NCBI GenBank assembly: GCA_031406795.1 | Contig: JANOHV010000072.1 | Span: forward strand, 5,060-69,059 | DNA length: 64,000 bases | Reading direction: 5' to 3' | DNA from: DATDCY01 sp031406795 [NCBI: Candidatus Rokuibacteriota bacterium] | GTDB taxonomy: Bacteria; JAUVQV01 | Part shown: positions 28,007 to 37,988 of the stretch, one piece after another | Numbering within the stretch: the stretch's first letter is position 1 | Layout of the letters: every line of letters starts with the position of its first letter | Program-made: the position numbers and the translations under genes | The notes under the pieces: model-generated | What the model was told of the DNA's origin: nothing | Databases searched by the model: none | What the model saw: only the letters and a program-made list of their open reading frames with translations

Positions 28007-28144
28007 CGTTCAGCCCTCCATGCAAGTACTTGTTTCGGTGCCGTTTCACTTTATCTTCAGCGTTCGGCGCTTGCGGTGACGGGGCTCACAGTCGGCCATG
28101 CCCCGCACGCCGGCGAGTGCTCTCCACCGGCCCGGGGCCGGCGC

Positions 28145-28798
28145 TCAGCGAGGTCCGCGCACAGGGAGCGGCGCACGCCGCGCCAGTACCTGGACGACCG
28201 CGGCGCGCCCCGTATGGTAGCACCCCTCCACCACGTCGCGTTCGATCTCGCGGCCGATTTCGAGGTCGAGACCGGCCAGGTCCTCCCGCAGTTCTTCGAG
28301 AGTGTAGAGCAACTCCGGTTTCTGCGGGCCGCCGGTGCCCAGCGCAAGTTGGCGCGGCGTGAACGCCTCGAGAACGAAGACGCCTCCTGCCGCCAGCCCC
28401 CGGGCGGCGGCCCGGTGTACCGAACGCCGCAACGGTGGCGGCAGGTGGGCGAAGATCGCCACGATGCCCGGCCAAGCCCCGGCCTCGATCGCGAAGGACG
28501 CCAGATCGGCGACGATCGTCGCGATCTGCACTCCGCGCATGTTTGCCAGGGCTTCGGCCTTGGCGATGCCTGCCGCCGACTCGTCGACCGCGGTCACTGG
28601 ATGCCCGCGTCGGGCGAGCCAGACAGCATTCCTTCCCTCCCCCTCGGCGAGGCAAAGAACGGGGCCGGGCGGCATGCGGTCGGCCAACTCGACCAAAAAA
28701 CCATTCGGCTCGGTGCCGTAGGCATAAGCCGGCTCGGAGTACCGGCGTTCCCAGAACGCGGACTCCGGCGAGGCGGGCCTGCCGGCTTTGTCGACCAT
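28145..28798 (-). CDS. SAM-dependent methyltransferase, class I
   Basis: 217 residues from the ATG at 28798 (an ATG at 28834 is also in frame but lies upstream of the predicted promoter). Begins with FWERRYSEPAYAYGTEPNGFL, the N-terminal pattern of TehB-like enzymes. The SAM-binding strand-loop VLCLAEGEGRNAVWLARRGH (acidic end E/D at AVDES) is clear. TehB homologues act in tellurite and small-thiol detoxification; the substrate here is unknown. It has no ribosome site, but TGCTACACT sits so that transcription would start at the ATG. It is divergent from sdhC. Confidence 0.85.
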   Translation of the reverse strand: MVDKAGRPASPESAFWERRYSEPAYAYGTEPNGFLVELADRMPPGPVLCLAEGEGRNAVWLARRGHPVTAVDESAAGIAKAEALANMRGVQIATIVADLASFAIEAGAWPGIVAIFAHLPPPLRRSVHRAAARGLAAGGVFVLEAFTPRQLALGTGGPQKPELLYTLEELREDLAGLDLEIGREIERDVVEGCYHTGRAAVVQVLARRAPLPVRGPR

Positions 28799-28804
28799 GC
28801 AATG

Positions 28805-28813
28805 AGTGTAGCA
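28805..28813 (-). promoter_or_regulatory. Extended -10 of the methyltransferase gene
   Basis: Minus-strand TGCTACACT followed by CATTGC and then ATG. The predicted start of transcription is the A of the start codon, so the mRNA should be leaderless. Confidence 0.5.
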
Positions 28814-28954
28814 CCGGGCGGGCCACCGCTTCATGGGATTTGTTGCCTGGGAGGACTGCGCTGGACACGACGGAGGCGCGAAACGCTTGCCGGCATGTCG
28901 CTCCGGGACAGGTCAGGAGCAGCGGATAAACCCGGGCATTCATGTGGGAATTGA

Positions 28955-28981
28955 AAGAGGTATTCCTCTTGACAGGTGTCA
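28955..28981 (+). promoter_or_regulatory. Two short palindromes upstream of sdhC
   Basis: AAGAGG-TATT-CCTCTT and TGACA-GG-TGTCA lie side by side, the second overlapping a TTGACA. They are 28-54 bases before the sdhC ATG and could be operator sites. No regulator can be named. Confidence 0.35.
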
Positions 28982-29008
28982 CCCAGGAGGGTCATTGTTG
29001 CCGGTGTC

Positions 29009-29674
29009 ATGAGCGTGTTGAAGACCTCGGTTGGCAGAAAGCTCGCCATGGCTCTCACGGGACAGTTTCTGCTGCTGTTCCTCCTCGGGCACGCCGCCGG
29101 GAATGCCACCCTGTGGGTCGGCCTGATCAACGCCTACGCCGCCCATCTGCACGCGGTGCCCTCCCTGGGCTGGGTCTTCCGGGTCGTCCTCCTTGGCTTG
29201 CTCGCGCTGCACATCTGGCAGGGGATTGCACTGACGCTCGAAAACCGGTGCGCCGGCGGGGGCGGCTATGCCGTCATTTCGTACCGGCGCGCGACGATCG
29301 CCTCGCGGACGATGATCTGGAGCGGGTTGGCGGTCGCCGGCTTCCTGATCTACCACCTGCTCCACCTCACCGTGCAGGTGCTGCACCCCGCGGCCGCCGC
29401 CGCGACCCACCCGGATGCGCTCGGGCGCCCCGACGTCCACCGGATGCTCGTCGCCGGCCTGCGCCATGCCGGGACCGCGGCGGTCTACGTCGTCGGGATG
29501 TTCGCCCTCGCCCTGCACCTCTTTCACGGGATCGCCAGTTCGGTGCAGACGTTCGGGCTCAACGGTCCGCGCTCCTTTCCCTGGTTCGAGCGCGCCGGCG
29601 CCGCGATGGCGCTGCTTCTCGCCGCGGCGTTCGTCGCCATCCCGGCCGGTATCCTCGCCGGCCTCGTGCGATAG
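29009..29674 (+). CDS. sdhC: Succinate dehydrogenase / fumarate reductase cytochrome b subunit
   Basis: 221 residues, five predicted membrane helices. Begins [24 protein letters not shown], a standard start of the B-type dihaem cytochrome b family. Histidines in [25 protein letters not shown] and [11 protein letters not shown] are the expected haem ligands. It anchors SdhAB to the membrane and passes electrons to or from quinone. The start ATG at 29009 was chosen from the family pattern; AGGAGGG is 18 bases upstream, farther than ideal, so the start is uncertain. Order C-A-B as in Geobacter-type complexes. Confidence 0.93.
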   Translation: MSVLKTSVGRKLAMALTGQFLLLFLLGHAAGNATLWVGLINAYAAHLHAVPSLGWVFRVVLLGLLALHIWQGIALTLENRCAGGGGYAVISYRRATIASRTMIWSGLAVAGFLIYHLLHLTVQVLHPAAAAATHPDALGRPDVHRMLVAGLRHAGTAAVYVVGMFALALHLFHGIASSVQTFGLNGPRSFPWFERAGAAMALLLAAAFVAIPAGILAGLVR

Positions 29675-29748
29675 CCATGGGCCGACTACGAGAGATTGTC
29701 GAGGAAGAGATCGTGGCGGCGAGAAAGTATCGTGCGCAATCCGGGGCC

Positions 29749-29860
29749 GGGCGGGGATCAACCCCGCCCCTACGGGGGTTTGGTGCGCGTGTGGCGGATG
29801 GACACCCCCGGCCCCTGCGAGGTGTTTTCGAGAGTGTAGGGGAGGGGTTCACCCCCTCCC
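29749..29860. repeat. GC-rich REP-like palindromes, locus 2
   Basis: GGGCGGGGATCAACCCCGCCC (split by its loop) at 29749 and a GTAGGGGAGGGG.../CCCCCTCCC unit near 29836-29860, between sdhC and sdhA. Nothing else is seen in this 244-base gap. Confidence 0.75.
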
Positions 29861-29918
29861 GCACCGTCGACAGGATCCCGCCGATCGGGCACACAATGAC
29901 TGGCATGGAGCGTATCCG

Positions 29919-31832
29919 ATGACCCTCGACGGCAAGTCGCCCTCCGGGCCGATCGAGCGGCAGTGGGACCGCCGCCGGGAGGAGCTGCGGCTGGTGAGCC
30001 CGGCGAACAAGCGCAAGTACCGCGTGATCGTCGTCGGCACCGGGCTCGCGGGCGCCTCGGCCGCCGCCAGCCTCGGCGAACTCGGCTACCAGGTCGAGGC
30101 GTTCTGCTTCCAGGATTCCCCGCGTCGCGCCCACAGCATCGCGGCGCAGGGAGGGATCAACGCCGCCAAGAACTACCCGAACGACGGCGACAGCGTCCTG
30201 CGGCTCTTCCGCGACACCGTCAAGGGCGGCGATTTCCGCTCCCGCGAGTCGAACGTCTACCGGCTCGCGCAGGTCAGCGGCGCGATCATCGATCAGGCCG
30301 TCGCGCAGGGGGTGCCGCTCGCCCGCGACTATGCCGGCTACCTCGACAACCGCTCCTTCGGCGGCGCGCAGGTCTCGCGCACCTTCTACGCCCGGGGGCA
30401 GTCAGGACAGCAGTTGCTGCTCGGCGCCTACCAGGCCCTGATGCGCCAGGTCGGCGCCGGCACGGTGCGGCTGCATCCGCGCACCGAGATGCTCGATCTG
30501 GTCGTCGTCGACGGCACGGCCCGCGGCATCACCGTGCGCGACCTGGTCAGCGGAAAGATCGAGTCGCACGCCGCGGACGCCGTCTGTCTGTGCACCGGGG
30601 GCTACGCGAACGTGTTCTTCCTCTCGACCAACGCGCAGGGCTGCAACGTCACGGCGGCCTGGCGGGCCTGCAAACGCGGCGCGCACTTCGCCAACCCCTG
30701 TTTCACGCAGATCCACCCGACGTGCATCCCCGCCAGCGGCGAGCACCAGTCCAAGCTGACGCTGATGTCCGAGTCGCTGCGCAACGACGGGCGGGTCTGG
30801 GTCTCGAAGAAGATCGGCGACACCCGGGCGCCGGCGTCGATCCCCGAGGCCGAGCGCGACTACCTGCTCGAACGCAAGTACCCGAGCTTCGGCAACCTCG
30901 CCCCGCGCGACATCTCCTCGCGGGCGGCCAAGGAGGTTTGCGACGAGGGGCGCGGCGTCGGCCCCGGCGGGCGCGGCGTCTACCTCGACTTCGCCGACGC
31001 GATCAAGCGGCTGGGCGCCGCGACGATCAGAAGCCGCTACGGCAATCTTTTCGAGATGTACGAGTGCATCACCGGCGAGGACGGCTACCGGGTGCCGATG
31101 CGCATCTACCCCGCGCCGCACTACACGATGGGCGGGCTCTGGGTGGACTACCACCTCGAGAGCACGATCCCCGGTCTCTTCGTGCTCGGCGAAGCCAACT
31201 TCTCCGACCACGGCGCGAACCGTCTTGGCGCCAGCGCGCTGATGCAGGGTCTCGCCGACGGCTATTTCGTGATCCCGTACACGATCGGGCACCACCTGGC
31301 GCAGGCGAAACCCGGCGCGGTCCCGGCCGGTCACCCGGCCTTCGCCGCGTCGCGCGCCGAAGTCGAGCGGACGACGCAGCGGCTGCTCGGCATCAACGGA
31401 CGGCGCACGATCACCGATTTTCACCGCGCGCTCGGCCGGATCATGTGGGAGAATGTCGGCATGGCGCGCAGCGCGCAGAGTTGCCGCGAGGCGCTGGAGC
31501 GGATCCCGGCGCTGCGGGCGGAGTTCTGGGAGGACGTGCGGGTCGTCGGCAGCGGCCTGACGCTCAACCGCGAACTGGAGCGGGCCGGCCGCGTGGCGGA
31601 CTTCCTGGAATTCGCCGAGGTCCTGGCGCGCGACGCGCTCTATCGCGATGAGTCCTGCGGCGGTCACTTCCGCACCGAGCATCAGCTGCCGGACGGCGAG
31701 GCGAAGCGCGACGACGAGCGCTTCTGCCACGTCGCGGCCTGGGAGTACCGCGGGCCGGACCAGGAAGCGCAGGTCCACATCGAACCGCTCGATTTCGAGG
31801 CGATTCCACTGGCAGTGAGGAATTACAAATGA
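29919..31832 (+). CDS. sdhA: Succinate dehydrogenase / fumarate reductase flavoprotein subunit
   Basis: 637 residues from the ATG at 29919. The open frame runs further upstream but only through the repeat region and sdhC. FAD site [21 protein letters not shown], the flavin-attachment region [13 protein letters not shown] (covalent His usually in the RRAHS just before), and the substrate motifs [27 protein letters not shown] and [14 protein letters not shown] are present. It closely follows Geobacter-type FrdA/SdhA, which can run in either direction in the TCA cycle. Part of the C-A-B operon. Confidence 0.96.
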   Translation: MTLDGKSPSGPIERQWDRRREELRLVSPANKRKYRVIVVGTGLAGASAAASLGELGYQVEAFCFQDSPRRAHSIAAQGGINAAKNYPNDGDSVLRLFRDTVKGGDFRSRESNVYRLAQVSGAIIDQAVAQGVPLARDYAGYLDNRSFGGAQVSRTFYARGQSGQQLLLGAYQALMRQVGAGTVRLHPRTEMLDLVVVDGTARGITVRDLVSGKIESHAADAVCLCTGGYANVFFLSTNAQGCNVTAAWRACKRGAHFANPCFTQIHPTCIPASGEHQSKLTLMSESLRNDGRVWVSKKIGDTRAPASIPEAERDYLLERKYPSFGNLAPRDISSRAAKEVCDEGRGVGPGGRGVYLDFADAIKRLGAATIRSRYGNLFEMYECITGEDGYRVPMRIYPAPHYTMGGLWVDYHLESTIPGLFVLGEANFSDHGANRLGASALMQGLADGYFVIPYTIGHHLAQAKPGAVPAGHPAFAASRAEVERTTQRLLGINGRRTITDFHRALGRIMWENVGMARSAQSCREALERIPALRAEFWEDVRVVGSGLTLNRELERAGRVADFLEFAEVLARDALYRDESCGGHFRTEHQLPDGEAKRDDERFCHVAAWEYRGPDQEAQVHIEPLDFEAIPLAVRNYK

Positions 31833-31904
31833 GATCGGGGCGCCGCCTTCGTCACGGTGGCCGGGTTTACTTCCGCACGATGGAACGCGTATGGTAAGAA
31901 CTCG

Positions 31905-32663
31905 ATGAAACTGACCCTGTTCATCTGGCGGCAGAACGGCCCGGCCGACCACGGCCGGCTCGTGCGCTACGAAGTCCCCGGGGTCTCCCCCGAAATGTCG
32001 TTCCTCGAGATGCTCGACGTGCTCAACGACGGACTCGTGCTGCGCGGCGAGGAGCCCGTGGCCTTCGATCACGACTGCCGCGAGGGGATCTGCGGCACCT
32101 GCTCGCAGGTGATCAACGGGCAGCCGCACGGCCCGCGCCGGCGTACGACGATCTGCCAGTTGCACATGCGCAATTTCAAGGAGGGCGACACGATCTACAT
32201 CGAGCCCTTCCGGGCGCGGGCGTTCCCGGTGATCCGCGACCTGGTGGTCGACCGCTCGGCCCTCGACGCGCTGATCCGGGCCGGCGGCTACGTCTCGGTG
32301 CACACCGGCGGCGTGCCGGACGCGAATGCCGTGCTGATCCCCCGCGACGACGCCGAGGAGGCGATGGACGCCGCCGAGTGCATCGGCTGCGGCGCCTGCG
32401 TGGCGGCCTGCCCGAACGGCGCGGCGATGCTCGTCGCCGCCGGCAAGATCGCCCAGCTGGCGGCGCTGCCGCAGGGGCGCGTGGAGGCCGCGCGGCGCGT
32501 CTGCGCCATGACCGAAGAGATGCTCCGCCAGGGCTTCGGCCACTGCAGCAACCACTACGAGTGCGAGGCGGCCTGCCCCAAGGGGATCAAGGCGCGCTTC
32601 ATCGCGAAGCTCAACCGTGAGTTCGTCAAGGCACAAACCCGGGGTGAAAGGAGACCAGCATGA
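31905..32663 (+). CDS. sdhB: Succinate dehydrogenase / fumarate reductase iron-sulfur subunit
   Basis: 252 residues from the ATG at 31905. Three clusters are visible: 2Fe-2S in [16 protein letters not shown] with a further Cys in TTICQLH, 4Fe-4S in [14 protein letters not shown], and 3Fe-4S in [17 protein letters not shown]. It relays electrons between SdhA and the cytochrome b subunit. The gap from sdhA is 72 bases. Its stop overlaps the start of the livK-type gene (ATGA), linking respiration and transporter genes in one transcript. Confidence 0.95.
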   Translation: MKLTLFIWRQNGPADHGRLVRYEVPGVSPEMSFLEMLDVLNDGLVLRGEEPVAFDHDCREGICGTCSQVINGQPHGPRRRTTICQLHMRNFKEGDTIYIEPFRARAFPVIRDLVVDRSALDALIRAGGYVSVHTGGVPDANAVLIPRDDAEEAMDAAECIGCGACVAACPNGAAMLVAAGKIAQLAALPQGRVEAARRVCAMTEEMLRQGFGHCSNHYECEAACPKGIKARFIAKLNREFVKAQTRGERRPA

Positions 32664-33853
32664 AGCATTCCGTTGTGGCTCTCATGGCCGTAGTGGCGCT
32701 CGTTCTCACGTCCTCGCTCGCCTTCGCGGCGGACATTGAACTGGCGATCCCGCTGCCGCTGACCGGCTCGAACGCCAAGTTCGGCGAGATCCAGAAGAAG
32801 TCCTACGAGATCGCCGCACAGGAGATCAACGCCGCGGGCGGGATCAAGGGCGCGAAGCTCGTGCTCTCGTTCGAGGACTCCCAGGGCAAGCCCGAGGTCG
32901 CGCGCTCGATCGTCGAGCGGTTGATCGACGTCAAGAAGCAGCCGATCATCATCGGCGAGTATACCTCGGCCTGCGCCAAGGCGGTGGCCGCGGTCGCCGA
33001 GGAGCGCAAGACCCCGTACCTCGTGGTGGCCAGCGCCGCCGACGACATCACGCAGAAAAACTACAAGTACGTCTACCGGATGAACCCGACCAGCGCCTAC
33101 TATGACACCGGGCTGCTGGCCTTCCTCAACGAGGTCGTCAAGCCGACGAGCGTCGCGATCCTCTATGAGAGCTCGGACTTCGGCACTGCCGGCGCCGACA
33201 ACATGGAGAAGCAGGCGAAGAAGATGGGTTGGAACGTCCTGCTCAAGGAGAAGTACGAGAAGGGCGCGGTCGACTTCAAGCCGGTGCTCTCCCAGGTCAA
33301 GTCCAAGAGCCCGGACATGATCTACATGGTTTCCTACGTCATGGACGCCTCCCTGCTGATGAAGCAGATCAAGGAGCTGCGCATCGAGGCCAAGCTCTTC
33401 GCGGGCGGCGCTGCCGGGTTCGACATCCCGAACTTCGTCGACAACGCCAAGGACGCCGCCGAATTCGTCGTGACCGCGACCCTCTGGAGCCCGCAGGTCA
33501 GCTACAAGGGCGCCAAGGAGTACGCCGAGAAGTACAAGGCCCAGGACAAGGACAAGGATTACCCCTCCTACCACGGCGCGGCCGCCTACAGCGCGCTGTA
33601 CGTCTTCAAGGCCGCGGCCGAGAAGGCGAAGGACCTCTCCACGGAGTCGCTGCGCGAAGCCATGAAGGGGGTCGACATCGAGACCGCCTACGGGCCGGTC
33701 AAATTCGAGGACAAGGACGGCTATCAGAACCAGAACTTCATGGAGACGCTGGTGCGCCAGGTGATCAACCAGAACCACGAGACGATCTGGCCGAAGAAGG
33801 TGGCGAGCAAGGCCTGGGTATACCCGATCCCGAAGTGGCGGGATCGGAAGTAG
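32660..33853 (+). CDS. livK: Branched-chain amino acid ABC transporter, substrate-binding protein
   Basis: 397 residues with signal peptide [23 protein letters not shown]. The mature protein has the Leu/Ile/Val-binding fold: [57 protein letters not shown]. It binds the amino acid (or another small acid) in the periplasm and delivers it to LivHM. AAGGAG precedes the ATG, which overlaps the sdhB stop. Followed by livH, M, G and F. Substrate specificity cannot be read with confidence; related proteins also carry aromatic acids, amides or urea. Confidence 0.92.
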   Translation: MKHSVVALMAVVALVLTSSLAFAADIELAIPLPLTGSNAKFGEIQKKSYEIAAQEINAAGGIKGAKLVLSFEDSQGKPEVARSIVERLIDVKKQPIIIGEYTSACAKAVAAVAEERKTPYLVVASAADDITQKNYKYVYRMNPTSAYYDTGLLAFLNEVVKPTSVAILYESSDFGTAGADNMEKQAKKMGWNVLLKEKYEKGAVDFKPVLSQVKSKSPDMIYMVSYVMDASLLMKQIKELRIEAKLFAGGAAGFDIPNFVDNAKDAAEFVVTATLWSPQVSYKGAKEYAEKYKAQDKDKDYPSYHGAAAYSALYVFKAAAEKAKDLSTESLREAMKGVDIETAYGPVKFEDKDGYQNQNFMETLVRQVINQNHETIWPKKVASKAWVYPIPKWRDRK

Positions 33854-33960
33854 GGGCGGGATTCATTCCCGCCTGGAACGGGGCCGATCGGGAGGGGGTC
33901 AACCCCTCCCCTACGCCCGGGATAGTAGCGAGACCGTAGGGGCGGGGTTGATCCCCGCCC
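33850..33960. repeat. GC-rich REP-like palindromes, locus 3
   Basis: Three units in a row: GTAGGGGCGGGATTCATTCCCGCC-type at 33850, GGGAGGGGGTCAACCCCTCCC-type near 33890, and GTAGGGGCGGGG.../CCCCGCCC at 33936-33960. They lie between livK and livH, where such elements often stabilise an upstream mRNA segment such as the highly expressed binding protein. Confidence 0.75.
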
Positions 33961-33975
33961 GTGGCGAAAGGAAGC

Positions 33976-34899
33976 ATGCCCAAGCTTGAAGTCTTCCTCC
34001 AGACCCTGATCCAGGGTTTCCTGCTCGGGGGCCTCTACGCGCTGATCGGCCTGGGCATGGCGCTGATCATGGGCGTGATGAAGATCATCAACCTCGCCCA
34101 CGGGCAGCTGATGATGGTCGCGATGTACATGGCCTTCTGGCTCTTCACGCTCGGGCGCGTCGACCCCTATCTCTCCGTCGTCCTCGTCGTCCCGGCGATG
34201 TTCGTGCTCGGGGTCGGCATCCAGAAGTTCCTGATCAACCCGCTGCAGCGGGTCGATTCGATCATGCCGCAGAACCAGATCATCCTGACGGTGGGCATCG
34301 GCATGGTGCTGACGAACCTCGCGACGCTCTTCTTCTCCGGCGACTACCGCTCCACGCCGGTGAGCTACGCGACGAAAGCCTGGTACCTCTCGGACTTCTG
34401 GAAGAGCTCCCCGCTCGAGCTGTCGATCTCCTACAAGGAACTGGTTTCCTTCCTCGTCGCCGCGGCGATCACGACGGCGCTCTGGTTCTTCCTGCAGAAG
34501 ACCGACACCGGCAAGTCCATCCGCGCGACGGCGCAGGACAGGGACGCTGCGCTGCTGATGGGCGTGAACGTCGAGCGGATGCGGGTCGTGACCTTCGGCA
34601 TCGGCACCGCGCTGGTCGGCGCCGCGGGCTGTCTGTTCATTCCCGCGTACTATCTGTTCCCGGATCTCGGCGGGCAGTTCACGACGATCGCCTTCGTCGT
34701 GACGATCATCGGAGGGCTCGGCTCGACGACCGGCGCGATCTTCGGCGGGCTGATCCTGGCGATCTTCGAGTCGTTCACCGCGACCTATGTCGGCATGGGC
34801 TGGGCGACCGTCGGCCGCTTCGTGATCTTCGTCGCGGTGCTGATCTTTCTGCCCGGCGGCGTCTACTCGCTGATCCGCAGCAAGAAGCTGGGTAAATAG
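33976..34899 (+). CDS. livH: Branched-chain amino acid ABC transporter permease LivH
   Basis: 307 residues, about eight membrane helices, starting MPKLEVFLQTLIQGFLLGGL. The family motif IINLAHGQLMMVAMYMAFW is near residue 40, and the coupling loop SIRATAQDRDAALLMGVNVERMRVVTFGIG contacts the ATPases. The ATG at 33976 has AAAGGA close upstream; a GTG at 33961 is also in frame but inside the repeat. Three bases separate it from livM. Confidence 0.95.
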   Translation: MPKLEVFLQTLIQGFLLGGLYALIGLGMALIMGVMKIINLAHGQLMMVAMYMAFWLFTLGRVDPYLSVVLVVPAMFVLGVGIQKFLINPLQRVDSIMPQNQIILTVGIGMVLTNLATLFFSGDYRSTPVSYATKAWYLSDFWKSSPLELSISYKELVSFLVAAAITTALWFFLQKTDTGKSIRATAQDRDAALLMGVNVERMRVVTFGIGTALVGAAGCLFIPAYYLFPDLGGQFTTIAFVVTIIGGLGSTTGAIFGGLILAIFESFTATYVGMGWATVGRFVIFVAVLIFLPGGVYSLIRSKKLGK

Positions 34900-34902
34900 G
34901 CC

Positions 34903-35841
34903 ATGCAGCGCTACGCCCCGCTCGCCGTCGCCGCGCTGCTGGCGCTCGTGCCGCTGCTGCCGCTCTCCTCCTACCTGATGCACATCTTCATCCTGGTCAT
35001 CATGTGGGCGATCATCGGCATGGCCTGGAACCTGCTCGGCGGCTACACCGGTCTGGTCTCCTTCGGCCACGCGGCGTTCTTCGGGCTCGGGGCCTACAGC
35101 GCCGGCATCGTCTACCAGAGCCTCGGCTGGTCCGGGTGGTGGGGCCTGCCGATCTCGGTCGCCGTGGTCACGATCTTCTCCCTCGTCATGGGCTTCGTCG
35201 TGCTGCGGCTGCGCGGCCCCTACTTCAACCTCTCCACGCTGGCGATCGGCGAGGTGCTCCGGGTCACCGCGCAGAACCTCGACAAGCTGACCCAGGGCGA
35301 CCTGGGCATCCTGATCAAGCAGCGCTCGTGGACCGACAAACAGAATTTCTACTGGGTTGTGCTGCTGATGGCGCTCGGGACCTACTACGTGGTCAAGGGT
35401 CTTGTCGGGTCGCGGCGCGGCTACTACTTCGTCGCGATCCGCGAGGACCAGGACGCCGCCGAGTCGCTCGGGATCGACACGACGCTCAACAAGACGATCG
35501 CGCTGACCGTCAGCGGCGTGCTGACCGGGCTGGCCGGCGCCTTCTATTTCAACTACATGGGCTACATCGACCCGAAGGTGGTCTTCGACCTGCCGGGGAT
35601 CTCGATCCTGGCGATCATGATCGTCATGGTCGGCGGCGCCGCGACGCTGACCGGCCCGCTCGTCGGCTCCCTGATCATGGTGCTGCTGGCCGAGTGGGTG
35701 CGCTCGATCCCGAAGCTCGGGGCGGCGCACATGAGCGTCTTCGGCGTGCTGCTGATCCTGATCATCATCTTCCTGCCCAACGGCTTGGTCGGGGATTTCG
35801 GCAAGATCCGGCGGCTCTTCACCGGGAAGAGGAACGCATGA
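34903..35841 (+). CDS. livM: Branched-chain amino acid ABC transporter permease LivM
   Basis: 312 residues with about nine membrane helices. [23 protein letters not shown] is the LivM signature, and [21 protein letters not shown] is the ATPase-coupling loop. It pairs with LivH to form the channel. Its stop overlaps the livG ATG. Confidence 0.95.
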   Translation: MQRYAPLAVAALLALVPLLPLSSYLMHIFILVIMWAIIGMAWNLLGGYTGLVSFGHAAFFGLGAYSAGIVYQSLGWSGWWGLPISVAVVTIFSLVMGFVVLRLRGPYFNLSTLAIGEVLRVTAQNLDKLTQGDLGILIKQRSWTDKQNFYWVVLLMALGTYYVVKGLVGSRRGYYFVAIREDQDAAESLGIDTTLNKTIALTVSGVLTGLAGAFYFNYMGYIDPKVVFDLPGISILAIMIVMVGGAATLTGPLVGSLIMVLLAEWVRSIPKLGAAHMSVFGVLLILIIIFLPNGLVGDFGKIRRLFTGKRNA

Positions 35842-36563
35842 CGGCGCTGCTGGAAGTGCGCGGGGTCTCGCGGTTCTTCGGCGGCCTGGCGGCGCTGAGC
35901 GAAGTCAGCTTCGCGGTTGAAAAGGGCGAGATCCTCGGCCTGATCGGGCCGAACGGCGCGGGGAAGACGACGATGTTCAATGTGGTCAACGGCTTCTACG
36001 CGCCGTCGCGCGGCGAGGTCCATTTCAAGGGGCAGCGGATCTCCGGCCTCAAGCCGTACCAGATCTGCCAGCGCGGGCTGGCGCGCACCTTCCAGGTCGT
36101 CAAGCCGCTGCAGCGCATGAGCACGCTCGACAACGTGGTGGCCTCGGCCTTCCTGCGCTCGAAGAGCAAGGGCGAGGCGCTCGCGAAGTCCGAGGAGATC
36201 CTGAAGTTCACCGGCCTCTGGGAGGAGCGGAACATGCTCTCCAAGGGGCTGCCGCTGGGCAGCCGCAAGCGGCTCGAGATCGCCCGCGCGCTGGCGACGG
36301 AGCCGGAGCTGCTGCTGCTGGACGAGGCCTGCGCCGGCCTCAACCCGTCCGAGCTCGACACGTCGATCGGGATCATCCGCAAGATCAAGGAGCGCGGGAT
36401 AACGATCATGATCATCGAGCACCACATGAAGGTGATCATGGCGATCTCCGACCGCATCGTCGTGCTCACCTACGGCGAGAAGCTCGCCGAGGGGACGCCG
36501 GCGCAGATCAGCGGCAATGCCGAGGTCATCAAGGCCTATCTGGGAGAGTCCGATGGGGACTGA
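35838..36563 (+). CDS. livG: Branched-chain amino acid ABC transporter ATP-binding protein LivG
   Basis: 241 residues starting [20 protein letters not shown]. Walker [10 protein letters not shown], signature region [18 protein letters not shown] (LPLGSRKR in place of the usual LSGGQQR, as commonly relaxed in LivG), Walker [14 protein letters not shown] and the switch histidine IIEHHMK. The D-loop follows normally. It overlaps livM and livF, so all are co-translated. Confidence 0.94.
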   Translation: MTALLEVRGVSRFFGGLAALSEVSFAVEKGEILGLIGPNGAGKTTMFNVVNGFYAPSRGEVHFKGQRISGLKPYQICQRGLARTFQVVKPLQRMSTLDNVVASAFLRSKSKGEALAKSEEILKFTGLWEERNMLSKGLPLGSRKRLEIARALATEPELLLLDEACAGLNPSELDTSIGIIRKIKERGITIMIIEHHMKVIMAISDRIVVLTYGEKLAEGTPAQISGNAEVIKAYLGESDGD

Positions 36564-37293
36564 ACAGGGCGCCGGTTCGGGGGGGGCGCTGCTCGAGGTC
36601 CGCGGCATCGACGTCTTCTACGGCGATGTCCAGGTCCTCTGGGATCTCTCGTTCCGGGTCGGCAAGGGTGAAATCGTGGCGCTGATCGGCGCCAACGGGG
36701 CGGGAAAGTCGACGACGCTCAAGACTGTCTCCGGCATCCTGCGCCCGCGCCGCGGCGAGATCCTCTACCAGGGAGAGCCGCTGGCGGCGCGCGCGGCGTG
36801 GGATCTCGTGGAGATCGGGATCGCCCACGTTCCCGAGGCCCGGCGGCTCTTCGTCGAGATGACCGTCGAGGAGAATCTCGACATGGGCGCGCTGCGGGGC
36901 GAGGCGAAGCGCCGGCGCGAACAGACCAAGGAGCAGGTCTTCACCATCTTCCCCCGCCTCAAGGAGCGCCGCCGCCAGCTCGCCGGCACCCTCTCCGGGG
37001 GCGAGCAGCAGATGGTGGCGATCGGCCGCGGGCTGATGAGCCTGCCGGTGCTGATCATGTTCGACGAACCGTCGCTCGGTCTGGCGCCGATTCTCGTGCA
37101 GGAGATCTTCAACGTCGTGCGCCGGATCCGCGACGAGGGGACGACCGTGCTGATCGTCGAGCAGAACGTGCGCCAGACGCTCGCCATCGCCGATCGCGCC
37201 TACGTGCTCGAGACCGGCCAGGTGCAGATGCAGGGCGCCGGGCGGGATCTGCTTGACGACCCGCACGTCAAGGCAGCATATTTGGGCTTATAG
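36553..37293 (+). CDS. livF: Branched-chain amino acid ABC transporter ATP-binding protein LivF
   Basis: 246 residues from the ATG at 36553, overlapping the livG end by 11 bases. Walker A GANGAGKST, signature LSGGEQQMVAIGRGL, Walker B LIMFDEPSLGLAP, switch region IVEQNV. Forms the ATPase pair with LivG and completes a full Liv transporter on this strand. Confidence 0.95.
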   Translation: MGTEQGAGSGGALLEVRGIDVFYGDVQVLWDLSFRVGKGEIVALIGANGAGKSTTLKTVSGILRPRRGEILYQGEPLAARAAWDLVEIGIAHVPEARRLFVEMTVEENLDMGALRGEAKRRREQTKEQVFTIFPRLKERRRQLAGTLSGGEQQMVAIGRGLMSLPVLIMFDEPSLGLAPILVQEIFNVVRRIRDEGTTVLIVEQNVRQTLAIADRAYVLETGQVQMQGAGRDLLDDPHVKAAYLGL

Positions 37294-37303
37294 GAGAGAA
37301 ATC

Positions 37304-37942
37304 ATGTTCGTAGCGGATTGGATGACGAGGCGGGTGGTCACGGTCGGCCCCGACGACAGCATTTCGCAGGCGATGCACGCGATGCGCGAGCGGGGGATCA
37401 AACATCTGCCGGTTGTTCGCGACGGCGCGGTGGTCGGGGTCATCTCCGACCGGGACATCAAGGCCTATTATCCCTCGAAGGCGACGGCGCTGGACATCTA
37501 CGAGATCAACTACCTGCTCGCCAAGGCGACCGTCAAGGAGGCGATGGGGGCCCTGCTGACCACCACAGGCCCGGATACCCCAGTCGAAGAGGCGGCGCTG
37601 GTGATGTTGGAGAAGAACATCGGCTGCCTGCCGGTGGTCGAGGGTGACGTGCTCGTCGGCATCATCTCGGATCGCGACATCTTCCGGGCGCTGGTCGACA
37701 TCACCGGCGTGCGCCATGGCGGCCATCGCATTTGCGTCACCGTCGCGGACAACCCCGGGACCATCCGCGAACTCACCGACATCGTGCGCCGGCACGGCTT
37801 CCACCTCCGCGGCATCCTCACTTCCTACGAGGGGGTGCCGAAGAGCACGAGGCGGGTGGTGATCCGCACGAGCGACGAGGGGGACTTCGCCGCGCTGCGC
37901 GGCGAGCTCGAGGCCGCGTACAAGGCGGTCAGGATCAATTAG
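37304..37942 (+). CDS. CBS-CBS-ACT domain protein (AcuB-like)
   Basis: 212 residues from the ATG at 37304 after AGGAGAG. Two CBS motifs (about 7-60, MTRRVVTVGPDDSISQAMHAM...HLPVVRDGAVVGVISDRDI; and about 75-130) are followed by an ACT-like domain (about 140-205, HRICVTVADNPGTIRELTDIVRRHGF). CBS pairs bind adenine nucleotides and ACT domains bind amino acids, so the protein may sense energy state and an amino acid. Being 10 bases after livF, it may tune the Liv system or branched-chain metabolism; that is inference. AcuB in Bacillus is linked to acetoin use. Confidence 0.9.
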   Translation: MFVADWMTRRVVTVGPDDSISQAMHAMRERGIKHLPVVRDGAVVGVISDRDIKAYYPSKATALDIYEINYLLAKATVKEAMGALLTTTGPDTPVEEAALVMLEKNIGCLPVVEGDVLVGIISDRDIFRALVDITGVRHGGHRICVTVADNPGTIRELTDIVRRHGFHLRGILTSYEGVPKSTRRVVIRTSDEGDFAALRGELEAAYKAVRIN

Positions 37943-37988
37943 GAGAGCGCTCCGGGGGCGGAGCGGCCCTCGGGAGGGTAGGGGTTTC

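Noticed and set aside
29415-29918. Upstream extension of the sdhA frame
   Set aside because: The region runs back through a REP-like repeat and antisense of sdhC and lacks FrdA/SdhA similarity; the ATG at 29919 fits the family start.
30402-32636. 744-codon antisense frame across sdhA and sdhB
   Set aside because: It mirrors two well-supported genes and translates to low-complexity Arg/His/Asp-rich sequence, so it is a shadow of codon bias.
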